Positions 11,441-22,440 of a DNA stretch of 64,000 nt are shown here, one piece after another. Both the position numbers and the translations under genes were made by a program. How positions within the stretch are numbered: the first letter of the stretch is position 1; the number at the start of each line of letters is the position of its first letter. Source of the stretch: Gloeopeniophorella convolvens (Eukaryota; Basidiomycota; Agaricomycetes; Russulales); the NCBI GenBank assembly GCA_022496205.1, contig WTXD01000020.1, forward strand, positions 124,001 through 188,000, given 5' to 3'. The notes under the pieces are model-generated. The model was not told the DNA's origin. It searched no databases and saw only the letters and a list, made by a program, of their open reading frames with translations.

Positions 11441-12338
11441 TGATACCCTAAGCCTGGCGCAAGGGCTGTTCGTAACGCAATGCCGAGGTGAGTACCGCAA
11501 GTGCGTGGGGAAGTACTTAGCTAGAAGACCGTTGACTGAGGCGCTGGCCGGAAGTGCCGAGTGCGCCGCAATGCGCTAACCGATGCGTACGCTTCGGCCG
11601 CGCGGTAAGCCGGAAGCATGAGCAGCGCCGCCACTGCTAGAGCGACGCGTGCAAGACCGAAGTAGGCCGGCCTGTGTGCCAGAAGTATCTCCGTAATGCC
11701 GCAACTAAAGGCCGTTAGTGCGAACGGTCAAATACGCAACGTACAACTGAGTCGGCCCGAGCGATGGCCGAGAGCGTGAGCGATCCGGCTTAGTGGCGGC
11801 CGAGTAGTAGCGAAACGATATACAACGAAAGGCCAACTTAGGCCGGAGGCAGAATGAGAAGTGGACTATCCCAACCGGGGGAGTTTTCTTTTTGAGCCCT
11901 AAGGCCGAGGGAGGGTTTTATACAAAGGCGAGCCTCTAACCGCAGGCCGCACACGGAAAGGTATAGTAACTCCATTCAACCACTCATCCTACGTTCCGTC
12001 CTGAACCGACGCTACTGCTAAGTCGAAACAGCCGTCTTGTGCCAGGGCTGCAATGCCGAGGCTTAGGCCGAGGTTTCTGAGCGATCAACCGAGGTATTGG
12101 TACGCTGCGGCACATCTTGCTGATCGCGCTCCAGCCGGAGGCTTTAGTAAGCTACTCGGACACTGCGCAGAGTCGCGTTCCACGAGTGCTAGGGCTCCAG
12201 AGCTGTGACTAAGTTGGAACTGAGGGCCAAGAGGTCGGGACTAAGCGGAACAAGAAGGACTTAGCTAGGCAATACTGTCCAGTCGTAGAATCGCGAAATC
12301 GGTCCATAACATGGTCTGTACGCCGCAGTGGCATATCA
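11441..12338. mobile_element. Solo LTR (898 bp) in LINE copy A
   Basis: The insert starts TGATA and ends TATCA, a perfect 5-bp inverted repeat in the TG...CA form of LTRs. It is flanked by a 4-bp CCGG duplication (11437-11440, 12339-12342). It splits LINE ORF2 between the motifs IPKPNR and TDYSQVKNW; copy B reads through the same point. No internal retroelement genes are present, so it is most likely a solo LTR left by recombination. Many ORF-like strings inside are noise. Confidence 0.75.
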
Positions 12339-12983
12339 CCGGTTCGGTTTGGGAATCATAACGACCATGGCGGTCTTCCATGGTCGGGGGTGGTGGCCGA
12401 GTCTAAGGCACGCATCAAAGAGTCGCGTGATCTGGGCCGGGTGGAGGGCCCAGACTCGTTTGATGAGATTGTAAGCGTGTCCACTTAGGCCTGGGGCAGA
12501 CCGTTGTGACGCGTCCTTGAGGCAATCATCTATCTCTTGTTCGCAGATAGGATGATGTGGCCTTGTTGGGTGGATGGGCGGGTCATCTGTGAACCGAAGC
12601 GGGACTTCAGGGGGAGTGGCGTTAAAGCATCTCCTCTGGAACGCGTCAGCAATGAGCAGAGATGAGTCAAGTAGTCGGCCGTCATCCCCTTTGAGGAAAG
12701 GGACGTTTTTGAGGCGGCGGCCATGGCGCCACTTGGCTACTGACCATAGCGTGTCTATGTCAGCGTAGCCAAGAAGTTTGTTTGCCCATTCTCGTTTGGC
12801 GATTTTGACTTTCTTCCTCATTTCTTTCGCAAGGGATTTGCGTTCTTCGTCTGTTTGCGCCTCCCGAACTAGCTTGACGGCTGCTTGGCACTCAGGATTC
12901 CACCATTTGGACTCGAACTTAGACGGTTTACGCTTGTTCATCGATGCCGCGAGTGCGGTGTCAATGTCGTAAGTGAGGCTCTC

Positions 12984-13551
12984 TGTCACGATCTCAGCCC
13001 GCGGCTTCCGGGCCGGGCGAACCGACCCCGACGACCCTGTTGACGACTGCAGATGTCCGCGCCAACTTGGTGCGGTACGACCAGCAGCAGCAGGGACTGA
13101 CGAGCATAGATGACCGGCTTCGACGCCTCGCCCTTGGACCGAGTTCTCCGCAGTCACGTGACCGAGCACGTGATGAGACTCGTGACCGGGCCTAGGCCAT
13201 GACGCTGACGAAACGCGGATGACTCACTGCTGACTGATGGTGACGTCAGCTGAGTGAGCGTTCAGTCAGCATGTCTATTTATAGCATGCCCCACTTGTAC
13301 TCCGCGCTTCTTGACCCACATGAACCCGATCCAGTTGCTTAGTCAGTAGGTACCCTTGTAGTATATAAGGACCTGCCAGTAGCGTCTTAGCTCCTTAGCT
13401 TTGACCTCCTGTAATATACTGGAGTTTCAGTGGCATCCTCTAGTGTGCTTGATCGCCACCCGACTTGCCCCATCGCTCTTCATCCTCTACTGCGACCGTG
13501 AGGCTTAGGTCTTGCAAGTCCTTCGGCAGAACCCCTGCACAGCACGTGACA
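12984..13551. mobile_element. Solo LTR (568 bp) in LINE copy A
   Basis: It begins TGTCACG and ends GTGACA, giving a perfect 6-bp inverted repeat. It is flanked by the 5-bp duplication CTCTC (12979-12983, 13552-13556). It carries TATA-like ATTTATAG and GTATATAAGG near 13275 and 13365, as expected for an LTR promoter. Taking it out joins the LINE residues GEAES and LTYDI in frame. It has no relation in sequence to the other two LTRs in the window, so it belongs to a different family. Confidence 0.85.
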
Positions 13552-14434
13552 CTCTCTGCCTCGCCGTCTAGTTGCCATTGGTTCTGGAGTGGGACTGAGT
13601 CAGCCGGCCGAATGGGGAAATTTTCGGCCCATTTGTCGGCATAGTCCAGGTCGAAGATGTAACCGGTGGGGCCGGGTTCGTCCTCGAAGTCTTCTGGCGA
13701 CGCAAGTGGTTGCGCGTGGATGAGAAGTGCCGAGTGATCCGAGCCTAGGCTCGCGGCACGGTCTACGCTGTGGTTGACGAAAGTACGGTTAATGCGTGCC
13801 TGTAGGTTCTCCCACATGAGGTCGATGACGGAGTCCCTTTGGTCACCTTCTCCCCAACGAGTCATGACACCAGGTTCGTTGATGAGGTTGAGGAAGTTGA
13901 GTTCCGCCCAGTCCAGTAGGTTGGATGCGCGGTCTGACTCGTCCCACCCTGGGTGACTCCACATAGGGTGGTGGAGGTTAAAGTCACCTGCGACTAGGGT
14001 GGGAACGAGTGGTTGAATAGATAGTGTGGTAAGAGAGTGGAGTGACGTCGGGTTTTCGACGTCGTGGTAGATGTTGATGACTTCGCAGCAGAAGTCGCCC
14101 TTCCGGACATCCAGCGCGATCACGCATGGGTGCGAGACGTGGTCCGGTCGGGCCGTGATTTTATAACGTGATCTAGTACGTGAGTAGGCGACGACTTTGA
14201 CAGTCGTGCGTGCGGCGGTTAGTGGGTAGTGGATGTCCCAACCAGGGGCTGCCACTGTCCCAAGTACCTCGACCCCATTGGGGTCCGAGTCTGAGCGCAT
14301 GAGCCCTACTCGTTGGTACCAGGGTTCCTGAATAAGAATAAGGTCGAAGTTGTTAGTGTTGTCGAGGAGGAGGGCGTGAGTGGCTGCGTTTCGGCGTCTC
14401 ATGTTGACGCTCATGATACGTAAGGGTGTATCAG

Positions 14435-17400
14435 TCATATATGATCCTCATCGATGGAGTCGATGGCGGGGATCTTATATTTCTTCCGGAGGGGGCATTC
14501 GGGTGAGCGCGCGTGGTGGTCGGTGATGTCTCCGGTCCGGCCGGACTTTTTGCAGTTGATACATTTGAAGACGCACTGGCAAACACCGTGTTGGGGGTGG
14601 CGCTTGATGTCGGTCTTGTTGATGCAATCGGTTGCGTGGTTGGCGGATAGGTGGTTGCCGCCGCAGATGTAGCAGCAGTGTTTGTCTTTCGACAATCTGC
14701 AAGTGGTCGCGAGGTGGCCGAACTGCCAGCATCGATTGCATTGGGTGAGTGTCGGGCGAGTAATCCATTTCTCGCATTTGACCCATTTGCCGAACATGAA
14801 GATCTCGCTGTTTTTCAGGAGGTTCTTAGTTATTTCACCGTCGTAGTCGGTGAAAGCAAAGGAGACGGATGAGAGGGATTGTCCCTGCATTTCGCTAGGG
14901 CGCCTAACCCATCGTGGGGTTAGCGTGAATTTCATGTTTTTGAGGGAGGGGTTAGCGTAGGTGAGTTCTTGAACTAACTGGCCCTCCGAGTAGATGGCGC
15001 CCTCGCGGTCCCCATTGTCGTCAATGGGGTAGCATGGGACGCCGTGAAGTGCTACTCGTGACCACGCGTTGTGGATGAGTACTTCTCCCCCTTCGGGGAA
15101 CGGCGCGAGGAGTAAGTGCGCAATCTGTTTAATGCGGTCTGGGTTAACGTGGTCCGCAAAACGATATACGTAGTTGTTGGTGTTGCGAGCCCAGCGCCCT
15201 GCGACAAGTGGTAGGTTCACTCGGTTGTCGCGTAGGAGGCGCTGGACGCGCTGGCAGATGTTGTATTCGGACGTGCGTTCGTGGGTGACAAACGAGTCCA
15301 TGGCTCCGGTTTGGCGGAGAACGACCACCTCAGTTGGGGGGAGTGGCTCGTTCGCTTTGGTGGGTGGAGCATTCTCCGGTTTCGCTTGTTCAGTCAGTGT
15401 GACTGAGGCTTTGGCGACGTTGGGGTCCTTCTTGGTACGGTTCTTCCCAGCCGCTCTGGCGTAGGTTACCCCGTGCCAGTCGCTCTGTCGGGTCAAAGGG
15501 TGGGGCGGAGGGTCAGCGAAAGTGCGACGGGCAGCATCAATGGTCTGTTGTGCTCGTATGGTGTCGGGTTTGTTCTGGAAGGAAGCCATGACGGCTTCGG
15601 CGTCTGCAACCTCTTTGCTGCCTGGGGCGCCTGTTGCTTTGGCCCAGACTGCCTTGGAGTACGTTTCGAAGGCGCCCTCAGGTGCTTTCTGGTTCACGGG
15701 GTTGAAGGGGTTGGTGGCGACCGCGTTGTCAATGCGGGCGTTCTGCGAGGTGGTGAGCGTCTCGGGTTTGGAGACGATTACTCGGCTGAATCCGCCGCCA
15801 GATGCGGCGGATTTCTGGAGCAGAGGGTTGTTAGTTTCTAAGCGCTGAAGACGAGCGTTTAGTTCGGAGAAATTGTCGGTGATGGACTTGTTGAGAGCAA
15901 TGAGCCAGCCGGGAGGCTTGGTTGCGTCGGACATGTCGAAGTAGTTGGGCTCTTCGATGACGGTTTTCTCCACCTCCATCTCGAGCTCTTTCAACTTGTT
16001 CTTACCCGTTGCGTCCAGAATTGCCTCGTAGTCGACTGATTCTTGGGAGGCGGCGCGAACGGGTGGTGCTGATGGAGCGGGTGGGTCTACCTGGATGGGG
16101 GAAGGAGGTCTCGAGGGGTTATGGATGCTCGCAGCGAGTCCTCCGTTAGTGTCTGCAGGTGCGTCATGCCATGTCACGTAGGACAAAGGCGTGGTGGGAC
16201 GTCGGTCAGCTCGGGGGGTTTTCGACCCTTCCGGCGACGGAACTCTGGCTGCTGGTTCTTCGATCTTGAAGTCTTGTGGGACTGCGCGGTCGAGGATGGC
16301 GTCGAAGTTTGGAGGGACGACGTTCTGTTGGTTGACCAGCGCTCCTGCCTGCGCGTATTGTTCTGCGCTGATGTTGGTGGAGCCTGGTAGGAACGCTTTG
16401 TCTGGGTGGAGGAGGTGAGCTTGTTGCGCCGCTATGAGCGCATGGTATCGGATGGAGTCTATGAGACGGTCTCGTTCGGAGTGAACGAAGATGCGAAGCT
16501 CGTCGCGGACTCGTTGTAGAGCGGCCGCATACTCATCCTGTTTGAACTGGAATAGCGTTGCTTGGAATCTCGGGTCATTGATGATTTCATTCCTGCGTTC
16601 GTCGAGGACGAGTTGGTCGAGGTTGGCGAGGTTGCCTTGGAAGGTCGGGTCGTTGTCAACCTCGAGGCGGCGTTGGCGCATTTGTTCCGCGCGGTAGGCC
16701 TTGTTATGTTGCTCGATTTCTTCCTTTACTTGTAGTTGGCTGTCTGCGGTCATAGTGGCGCGGTAGTCAGCTAGTTCGAAGTCAAGCTCTTTCTTTGCGT
16801 CCGCGTGCATTTGTTGGGCCATGGCTGGGTATTTGTCGTTGTATACTTGGGTCAGTTTGGTCTTGTATGTCTCCAGGAGTTGTTCCCGGATGTTCTGACG
16901 CTCGGGGATGGTGGATATGAGGATGGACTCGAAGTCTTTGGCTGTGATGGTGTCGTCGTGATCTGCGCTGGCGCAAGTATCGCAGACGACGAGGCGGGCC
17001 GGGTACGGGCCGAGGATGGCCGAGAGCCTCGCGACTTCCTGCCGTGCGTTATCGATAATGCCGGCGTCTGAGGGTGGCGTGGTGGTCGCGAGGCCTAGGG
17101 CAGCGCCTTTGGCAATGGATGCAATGGTTTCGAGGATGTCTGAAGAGGTGGCATTGTGATTCGCCCACTCCAGGTGTTCGCTGGGATCAGAATCGCCAGA
17201 GTCCCACCAGCCCTCTGGGGCTGGGGCGGCGGGGTGTTTGCATTGTTGGGCGAATTGGATGGCGATTTCATTAACTGTATCGGCCTGGTAGATTCCTGCG
17301 ACAGAGTCGCCTCGGACTTCGTCGATGTGCAAAAAGTCGGGGTCTGTGGGGAGGACTCCTCGAGCGAAGCCAGAGCGGTTGACGAGGTCTGGGGCTACTG

Positions 17401-17545
17401 CGACGATAGCGGATTCGGATTTGTGGTTGGTTGCCCAGATTTGAAGTTCTGAGCAGCCGTCTTGCGTGGGCTGGCTAGACGGCTCATAAATAGACCCCGG
17501 TGGGTCAGTCTGAGGACCCGGAGGGTCGCCGGGATGGGATGACAT
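14435..17545 (-). CDS. LINE copy A ORF1, Gag-like zinc-knuckle protein
   Basis: A protein of 1,036 residues from the ATG at 17545, intact. It has a Pro/Gln-rich start, a long charged coiled-coil middle with many Glu, Arg, Gln and Ala (about residues 230-400), a Pro-rich linker, and a C-terminal region ending in zinc knuckles: C-x2-C-x4-H-x4-C (CNRCWQFGHLATTC), a second CYICGGNH unit and a third CINCKK unit. LINE ORF1 proteins bind the element RNA and form the RNP. It matches copy B ORF1 (1,031 residues) along most of its length, including TQCNRCW and KIPAIDSI. The stop overlaps the ORF2 start as ATGA, which suggests reinitiation or another coupled way to translate ORF2. Confidence 0.85.
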   Translation of the reverse strand: MSSHPGDPPGPQTDPPGSIYEPSSQPTQDGCSELQIWATNHKSESAIVAVAPDLVNRSGFARGVLPTDPDFLHIDEVRGDSVAGIYQADTVNEIAIQFAQQCKHPAAPAPEGWWDSGDSDPSEHLEWANHNATSSDILETIASIAKGAALGLATTTPPSDAGIIDNARQEVARLSAILGPYPARLVVCDTCASADHDDTITAKDFESILISTIPERQNIREQLLETYKTKLTQVYNDKYPAMAQQMHADAKKELDFELADYRATMTADSQLQVKEEIEQHNKAYRAEQMRQRRLEVDNDPTFQGNLANLDQLVLDERRNEIINDPRFQATLFQFKQDEYAAALQRVRDELRIFVHSERDRLIDSIRYHALIAAQQAHLLHPDKAFLPGSTNISAEQYAQAGALVNQQNVVPPNFDAILDRAVPQDFKIEEPAARVPSPEGSKTPRADRRPTTPLSYVTWHDAPADTNGGLAASIHNPSRPPSPIQVDPPAPSAPPVRAASQESVDYEAILDATGKNKLKELEMEVEKTVIEEPNYFDMSDATKPPGWLIALNKSITDNFSELNARLQRLETNNPLLQKSAASGGGFSRVIVSKPETLTTSQNARIDNAVATNPFNPVNQKAPEGAFETYSKAVWAKATGAPGSKEVADAEAVMASFQNKPDTIRAQQTIDAARRTFADPPPHPLTRQSDWHGVTYARAAGKNRTKKDPNVAKASVTLTEQAKPENAPPTKANEPLPPTEVVVLRQTGAMDSFVTHERTSEYNICQRVQRLLRDNRVNLPLVAGRWARNTNNYVYRFADHVNPDRIKQIAHLLLAPFPEGGEVLIHNAWSRVALHGVPCYPIDDNGDREGAIYSEGQLVQELTYANPSLKNMKFTLTPRWVRRPSEMQGQSLSSVSFAFTDYDGEITKNLLKNSEIFMFGKWVKCEKWITRPTLTQCNRCWQFGHLATTCRLSKDKHCCYICGGNHLSANHATDCINKTDIKRHPQHGVCQCVFKCINCKKSGRTGDITDHHARSPECPLRKKYKIPAIDSIDEDHI

Positions 17546-17645
17546 TGTGTGCAAAGTACTCTAGAACGACGATCAACTGTAGGGGTCGCGAGGACGCCAG
17601 GCGGTTTCCCTATAGTGATGGTGGTATGAAGAAAAGAAGCTGGTA

Positions 17646-18447
17646 TATGCGTTGTTCCGAATGCACTATATCTACGAGGCGGCAGTAAGTAGTAGTAAAT
17701 ACTAAAGTTTCAACACGATCGAGCTTCACGCATCACTTCTGCCCATCAATATTGAAGGGTTTTGTGCAAGTTGAAAGAGAGTCGTCCCAAGGGGAAGACG
17801 TAGACAGGAATTGAGATAGAGTGATAAGAGCGAGAGCGAGACTCGATGCGCGGGAACGTGAAAACGGTATCAGCGGGGGTGCGATTTACGAGTCGGCGAG
17901 CGGCGGCGAGCGGCGGGTTCAGACAAGATCGGACGGCGGGTTTCGAGAACAGCAAGGGGACGATTGACAGTGGCAGTAGGAACATGAGGGTTTTATGCAG
18001 AGCAGCAAGCAACAGGATCTGAGGAGACAAGTCGAGCACTGGCACAGAACAATGCGAAAACGGGAATCTACAGTAAAGCTGAGACGGTCGTGAGTGGCCA
18101 TGAGTGTCACAATGCAGAAGGTAAGATAAAGGGCGCGAGCAAGCGAAGGAAACAAGGTAAGTAAAGCAAAGTGGTACAAATCGAAAGATTTCCGGGACGC
18201 GTGTATCGAATCTTCGAGTCTTGGCGGCGTTGGTGACACGGCGCGAGGAGGTGGCTTTGGATAGTATTGGCGGGGCGGCAAAGATGTTACGAGAGTGGCG
18301 ACGGGGCGTTGTGGATGAACAATGGCGGTGGCGAGCGGGAGGAGGGAACGAGGCGGTTGGTAGCGGATGGGATCAGATAACGAATTCGGCGCGTTAGCGG
18401 CCATGGCGACGTGGCATGCACAGCCTCGCACAGAGCACGCGACGTCC
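17646..18447. other. Intergenic, no gene seen
   Basis: This is DNA between the LINE 5' end and the stop codon of the third F-box gene. A minus-strand frame at 17919-18431 is open but has biased composition and no recognisable domain, so it is not called. Confidence 0.45.
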
Positions 18448-20325
18448 TTACCACATGAGGCAGTCTACAAACTGCACATCATCAACGGCCATGCGCAGAG
18501 CACTCTCGAACGCCCTCCCTCCGTACACAGTGCACGATTTGAAAACAATGCTCCTGAGGACCATATGCTGTTCTCCGCTGCGCGCACGCAGAATAGAGGG
18601 CAGCAAGTCCAATGCCTCCCTATCGCGAGCGTGTCGAATATTGAGTGTCTCCAACCCAGGGAAGGCTCCTGGGCTTCCGTCCGATGGCAAGAGGACACGG
18701 TACAGAGCAGAGATAGCCGATTCTCCAAAGCATATGATATCCACGGCATTGAGGAAGCGTTCTGCCAGCTCATTCCACAGTTGAGCATCGCCATCCTCAA
18801 TAAGTAGAGTATGCGCTGAGAGCGGTGGAAATGTACTGCAGGCCGCTCGAAATGCGTCGCTTTTGAGGTTATCTCCCTCGCTGATGTGACTGAAGCAGAT
18901 GTTTACGTCTACTTGAATGTCGGAGGGGCGTCCGGGATGGTCTACGAAAGAAAGGACGTGTGGGATGGTGCTGGCGAGTATCTGTATCCTACGTTCGTTC
19001 GTTCCATATTTCGAAAATGACATACGGTTATAGAGCAGAGCAAGAGTGCCGCCCTCTGCGTTTGGTGGAAACTTCTGGAAGTAGCTGAAAGCCTGGCGTA
19101 CAATATGGTCGACCTTGTCTTCGAGAATAGGACTAGGGTTTGAGAAGAATAAGCGAGTTTGTGCTGAAGGGTGGTCGATATGGTCAAGGAAGTCTTCATT
19201 GAAGTCTCTGCCAATATGGTCATCCCATACAAACACCTCCAGGCGTGGCAGATAAGCGACAACGTCCATCTGCATTGATTGCTGGCTATGGGCCCAATAG
19301 AAAGCGTCGATGAGGATAAGAGTCCGTAGTGCAGGGGTCATCTTCAACAGCTCTACAACATCTTCGGGTGTGGTAGCGAGTGTGACAGAACTACACGGTT
19401 GACCGGACCATTGACATACGTCGTTGATTATTGAAAGATGCGTGAGATTGTATATGGGCGATGATGGGGCCTTCCCCTCGACGGGAACATTAGAAAGCGA
19501 GACTTTCTGGATGTAAGGTGAGGCGCTAAGCCAGGAGCCAAGGGGCATTGAACACCGGGTCAAACACGGCGTATCAGAATAGTGCGTAGTGGTAGCGGCA
19601 GATAGTTCAATGCGCCTCAACGCCGTGAGGCCTTCTCTGCCGGACCGTGGCCATCCGAGGAACGACCAGAATATGGACCTATCTCTAGCTCGTAACGATA
19701 ATACCTCAGTACGTGATAGATCCAGGGTCCAATGATAAGGGGGAATGCTGGGGTATGATATATTGCCGTAGAAGCGAAGCTGAGGGACGCCCCTCGAACG
19801 GGCGAGAAACCGTCGAAGCCACTGCGGACCCAAATCCAAGGGGACGTCTCTCCATAAAGAGGGTGTGCCAAGCGCAACCCGTCTCCAACGTTGGCATACG
19901 AATGAGCAGACGACCCACGCGGAGTCGAGAAGGTCAGGGGTGCTGAATCGAGGCGGATCGGTGCCCGTTGTATCAGCGTAACCACTGAAACTGATGGTGT
20001 CCTCGTCTTGAACGCGGGGGACATGATCTATCTCTGCTTCGTCTTCGAGGTCGGCAACTGTATCGTCGATCCAAGCTTTGAACACGAGGGCGAGGAGGTC
20101 ATCCGACAGTCGCGAGGCGTAGCATGCGTCGTTGTGGCGCGTTTTTGCGGAGCGCAACAGCTCTGCGATGGCCTCGATTTCGTCGTCTAATGTCCTGAGA
20201 CGGCGTCTTCCGGGGTCCGTTTCAAGCAGGGTTCCGTCAAAAGATCCCGACGTCTCGTCGCAGGAGTCAATATCTTGGGAACGGATTTCAAAGCATCTCT
20301 CCCAGTATGATCTGGAACTGCCCAT
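18448..20325 (-). CDS. F-box-like protein, third gene
   Basis: Single-exon gene, 625 residues. The N-terminal 70 residues include a Glu/Arg-rich helix (RRLRTLDDEIEAIAELL), then an F-box-like ASRLSDDLLALVFKAWID, interrupted by an acidic loop, and VCSFVCQRWRRVALGTPSLW. The split F-box with a loop of about 50 residues is common in agaricomycete F-box proteins. The rest has irregular leucine-rich segments (LTALRRIELSA, PYIQKVSLSNV, TPALRTLILID). The likely role is to recruit substrates to an SCF ubiquitin ligase. It is more distant from the F-box pair at 1-3657 than those are from each other. The start ATG at 20325 is the first in frame. Confidence 0.85.
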   Translation of the reverse strand: MGSSRSYWERCFEIRSQDIDSCDETSGSFDGTLLETDPGRRRLRTLDDEIEAIAELLRSAKTRHNDACYASRLSDDLLALVFKAWIDDTVADLEDEAEIDHVPRVQDEDTISFSGYADTTGTDPPRFSTPDLLDSAWVVCSFVCQRWRRVALGTPSLWRDVPLDLGPQWLRRFLARSRGVPQLRFYGNISYPSIPPYHWTLDLSRTEVLSLRARDRSIFWSFLGWPRSGREGLTALRRIELSAATTTHYSDTPCLTRCSMPLGSWLSASPYIQKVSLSNVPVEGKAPSSPIYNLTHLSIINDVCQWSGQPCSSVTLATTPEDVVELLKMTPALRTLILIDAFYWAHSQQSMQMDVVAYLPRLEVFVWDDHIGRDFNEDFLDHIDHPSAQTRLFFSNPSPILEDKVDHIVRQAFSYFQKFPPNAEGGTLALLYNRMSFSKYGTNERRIQILASTIPHVLSFVDHPGRPSDIQVDVNICFSHISEGDNLKSDAFRAACSTFPPLSAHTLLIEDGDAQLWNELAERFLNAVDIICFGESAISALYRVLLPSDGSPGAFPGLETLNIRHARDREALDLLPSILRARSGEQHMVLRSIVFKSCTVYGGRAFESALRMAVDDVQFVDCLMW

Positions 20326-20944
20326 AGATGTCTATGAGGGTCTGGTTGGACAACAAGACTGCACTTGACGTACCTTTCACGCAGCATCCCTAAATAAGGT
20401 ATGTCGGTAATTGATTGAGGACACAGAGCGGGCGAGGGTTGAGCTGAGATATCAATGTCCAGACAAGGCCAGGTTCGCGGACAGTGCTAGTCAGGTATGA
20501 ATCGATTGACAAGTGATGGGTATGGGGAGTCGGAGACCTTGGGCAACGCAAGGGCAACTGTTTGTTGAATGGGCCCGAGTGTGCACGTGCAGCGGCTCGG
20601 GGTGGCCGGCCACTGGCCGGCCGGTGGCTGTTAGACGTTAGACGTTTGCAGCGAGCTTCCAGCTCGCCAACGCCTCATTCTGGCAACACCTACCGTATCC
20701 CAGCTCCCTCAGCCTCGGTCTCATGGATTTCCGTCCTTGTCACTAGCCAGCGCCTAGCCATTACCGGAGACTACCTTTTTCGCCACCCCAGGCACTAGAA
20801 CCAATCGAGATGTTCCCACCTTGAGCGAGATCCCTATCATATCGCCCCAGTTTACGCTCTGACGCTGCCTTCGGTGCTGCACCCTACTGCACCAGCCAGC
20901 CTCAAAATAGCACGACCCCAGAAGAGACAGAGGATCAATATCTC
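20326..20944. other. Intergenic before TPR/CCCH copy 2
   Basis: Promoter space of the F-box gene and upstream DNA of copy 2. The frame of copy 2 is open from about 20825 but holds no ATG. A direct GGCCGG pair near 20607-20623 is the only local oddity. Confidence 0.4.
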
Positions 20945-22440
20945 GTGTCCGGCAATTCAGATACAAACTTCACACCTGGGCGTGTCGACGAGTTGGTCAA
21001 GGCGCGTGCAATCAGGCGTGAGGCGTATTCCAATGCCAGACGTTCGGAGGCAGAGAAACACAAAGATGCTGTATGTACCCGTGCTCGTAACATCACGCCG
21101 CGCCCGCTGACGCACTACAGGGAAACGCCCGTTTTCGTGCGGGCGAGTACCGCAAAGCAATCGCCGAATACCAGGCCGCGGCCAGGATGCATGGGCCCCG
21201 CCCAGTGTACCTCTCCAACATGGCCGCAGCGTGGCTCAAATTGAAAGAGTACGTCGACTTGCTACGCGTATCGGCCGATGAGTGGCGCTGCTAACACGCT
21301 CTGCAGATGGGACGCTGCTGAGGACTGCGCACACCGTGCGCTCGAACACGACCCCAAGTTCATCAAAGCACGATATCGCCGTGGCCTTGCACTCAAGGGA
21401 AACATGCAGCTTGCTGCAGCTACAGTAGGTGTGCTACCGTCATCCCCCTTCCTCAGAGAAACCATCGCTAACGCAACCCATGGATAGACTTCCGAAACAT
21501 TCTCACGCAAGACCCTACGTCCCCGGAAGCCAAAGTAGCGCTGGACGAGACCCTTGCGCCGATGCGTGCGCGGAATGAGGCGGATGGCGCGGGCCCGAGC
21601 AGGACCGAGCAGCACGCTGCCACGCCCATATCGGATGCCAAGGGCGTTGATCTGGTCTCGCTACCGGAACCTAGCGACTGTCGACATGTTGGTAGCGGTC
21701 GGCCGTGCTCTCGTTACAACCATGGTGGCTGCAAGCGCGGTGTACGATGCAAATTTTCGCACGCGGCAAACTACAGAAGCGTGCGTGATGGACTGTACGT
21801 GTGAATGTTGGTATGGATGTCCTATAGGCTGACGCTGCATCCCAGTGGACGTAATGTCTACCTGTGGTTCCTGCTCGGCGCGTGCAAGTTCGGAGACGCT
21901 CGGTGTGCTTACGCTCACGAAACAACCTACCTACCGTCCGATGGGTGGTGGAACGACCCGGAGACGCAATACATTCTCCGTTCGACCGTCCGGGCTATCA
22001 AGAAGACGGCGCCACCGGGGTGGTCGACGTTTGCGCTCGGAAGTATGGGGCGCCGTTTTTTTGTGGAACTCCCCTGATGTGGTCGCGATCTCCGAGGGGC
22101 TCCGCAGGGATGCAAAGACGGTATCCGATGGTACACCGGCTTATTCATTAGGTGCGGCCACTGCTCCCAGGAATAAGAACAGCAGAGGCCGTGATACCGC
22201 GAACATGATTCATACCTATTCAGAAGAAGTAGTACCAGACGAACTCAATGCGGAGATGGCAGAGAGCCTAGTAGAGAATTGGGGCTTCACGGAGGACGAA
22301 GCGCAGGAACTCTTGGCTCAGGGCGTCAAACCATGGGAAGAGGATGCCTGGGTAAGTTATTCGTTCATAGCACACAGCTCTGGGTTGCTTACACATGCGC
22401 GCGTTAGGACGTTCTCAATTTCCTCCGTTTAGTGGAGTGA
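20945..22440 (+). pseudogene. TPR / CCCH protein, copy 2, decaying
   Basis: Exons end or start at 21070, 21121-21248, 21307-21428, 21488-21794, 21846-22351 and 22408-22440, matching the family exactly. Three defects are visible. No ATG lies in frame before the first conserved helix; the frame opens at about 20825 and the family-like part begins near a GTG at 20945. The first Cys of the second finger is Tyr (RNVYLWFLLGACKFG). In a run of seven T at 22056-22062 one extra T shifts the frame, so the stop falls at 22077 while homology (WNSPDVV... to GVKPWEEDAW) goes on in the next frame to the last exon. The middle (DGWWND, WNSP) resembles the short subfamily and the tail (QELLAQGVKPWEE) the long one, so it may be a recombinant. 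A sequencing error in the T run could mimic part of this. Confidence 0.75.

Larger units (their letters stand above)
9056..14438 (-). pseudogene. LINE copy A ORF2: endonuclease-RT-RNase H, interrupted
   Basis: The polyprotein nicks target DNA and copies the LINE RNA at the site. The APE-type endonuclease (from 14438) has SVNMRRRNA, the catalytic QEPW, GDFN and SDH motifs. Reverse transcriptase shows FDIQGFFDNINHDRA, TPQGSPLSPVLS and the catalytic YMDDG (near 10920). RNase H shows TDGS, DAEMAAL, LLDS and GNEGADELA, which supply the acidic active-site residues. A Cys/His tail (near 9285) precedes the stop at 9056. The frame is broken by a solo LTR at 12984-13551 and another at 11441-12338. Removing each in thought rejoins conserved residues exactly. 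A shift of frame near 10205-10235 separates RT from RNase H. Compared with copy B, the YMDD region is intact here. Confidence 0.85.
8890..17645 (-). mobile_element. LINE with RNase H (Tad/I-like), copy A
   Basis: Near full-length non-LTR retrotransposon read right to left: 5' untranslated region (about 17645-17546), ORF1 (17545-14435), ORF2 with endonuclease, reverse transcriptase and RNase H (14438-9056), then a 3' untranslated region to about 8890. ORF1 and ORF2 overlap by ATGA. The 5' end was set by similarity to copy B around 52990-53080. Two solo LTRs interrupt ORF2, and a frameshift lies near 10215. The element is therefore not autonomous now. The outer limits are approximate. Confidence 0.85.

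Noticed and set aside
11441..12338. Possible gene between the two RT halves of LINE copy A
   Set aside because: It is a TG...CA insert with target duplication and no coding frame, so a solo LTR.
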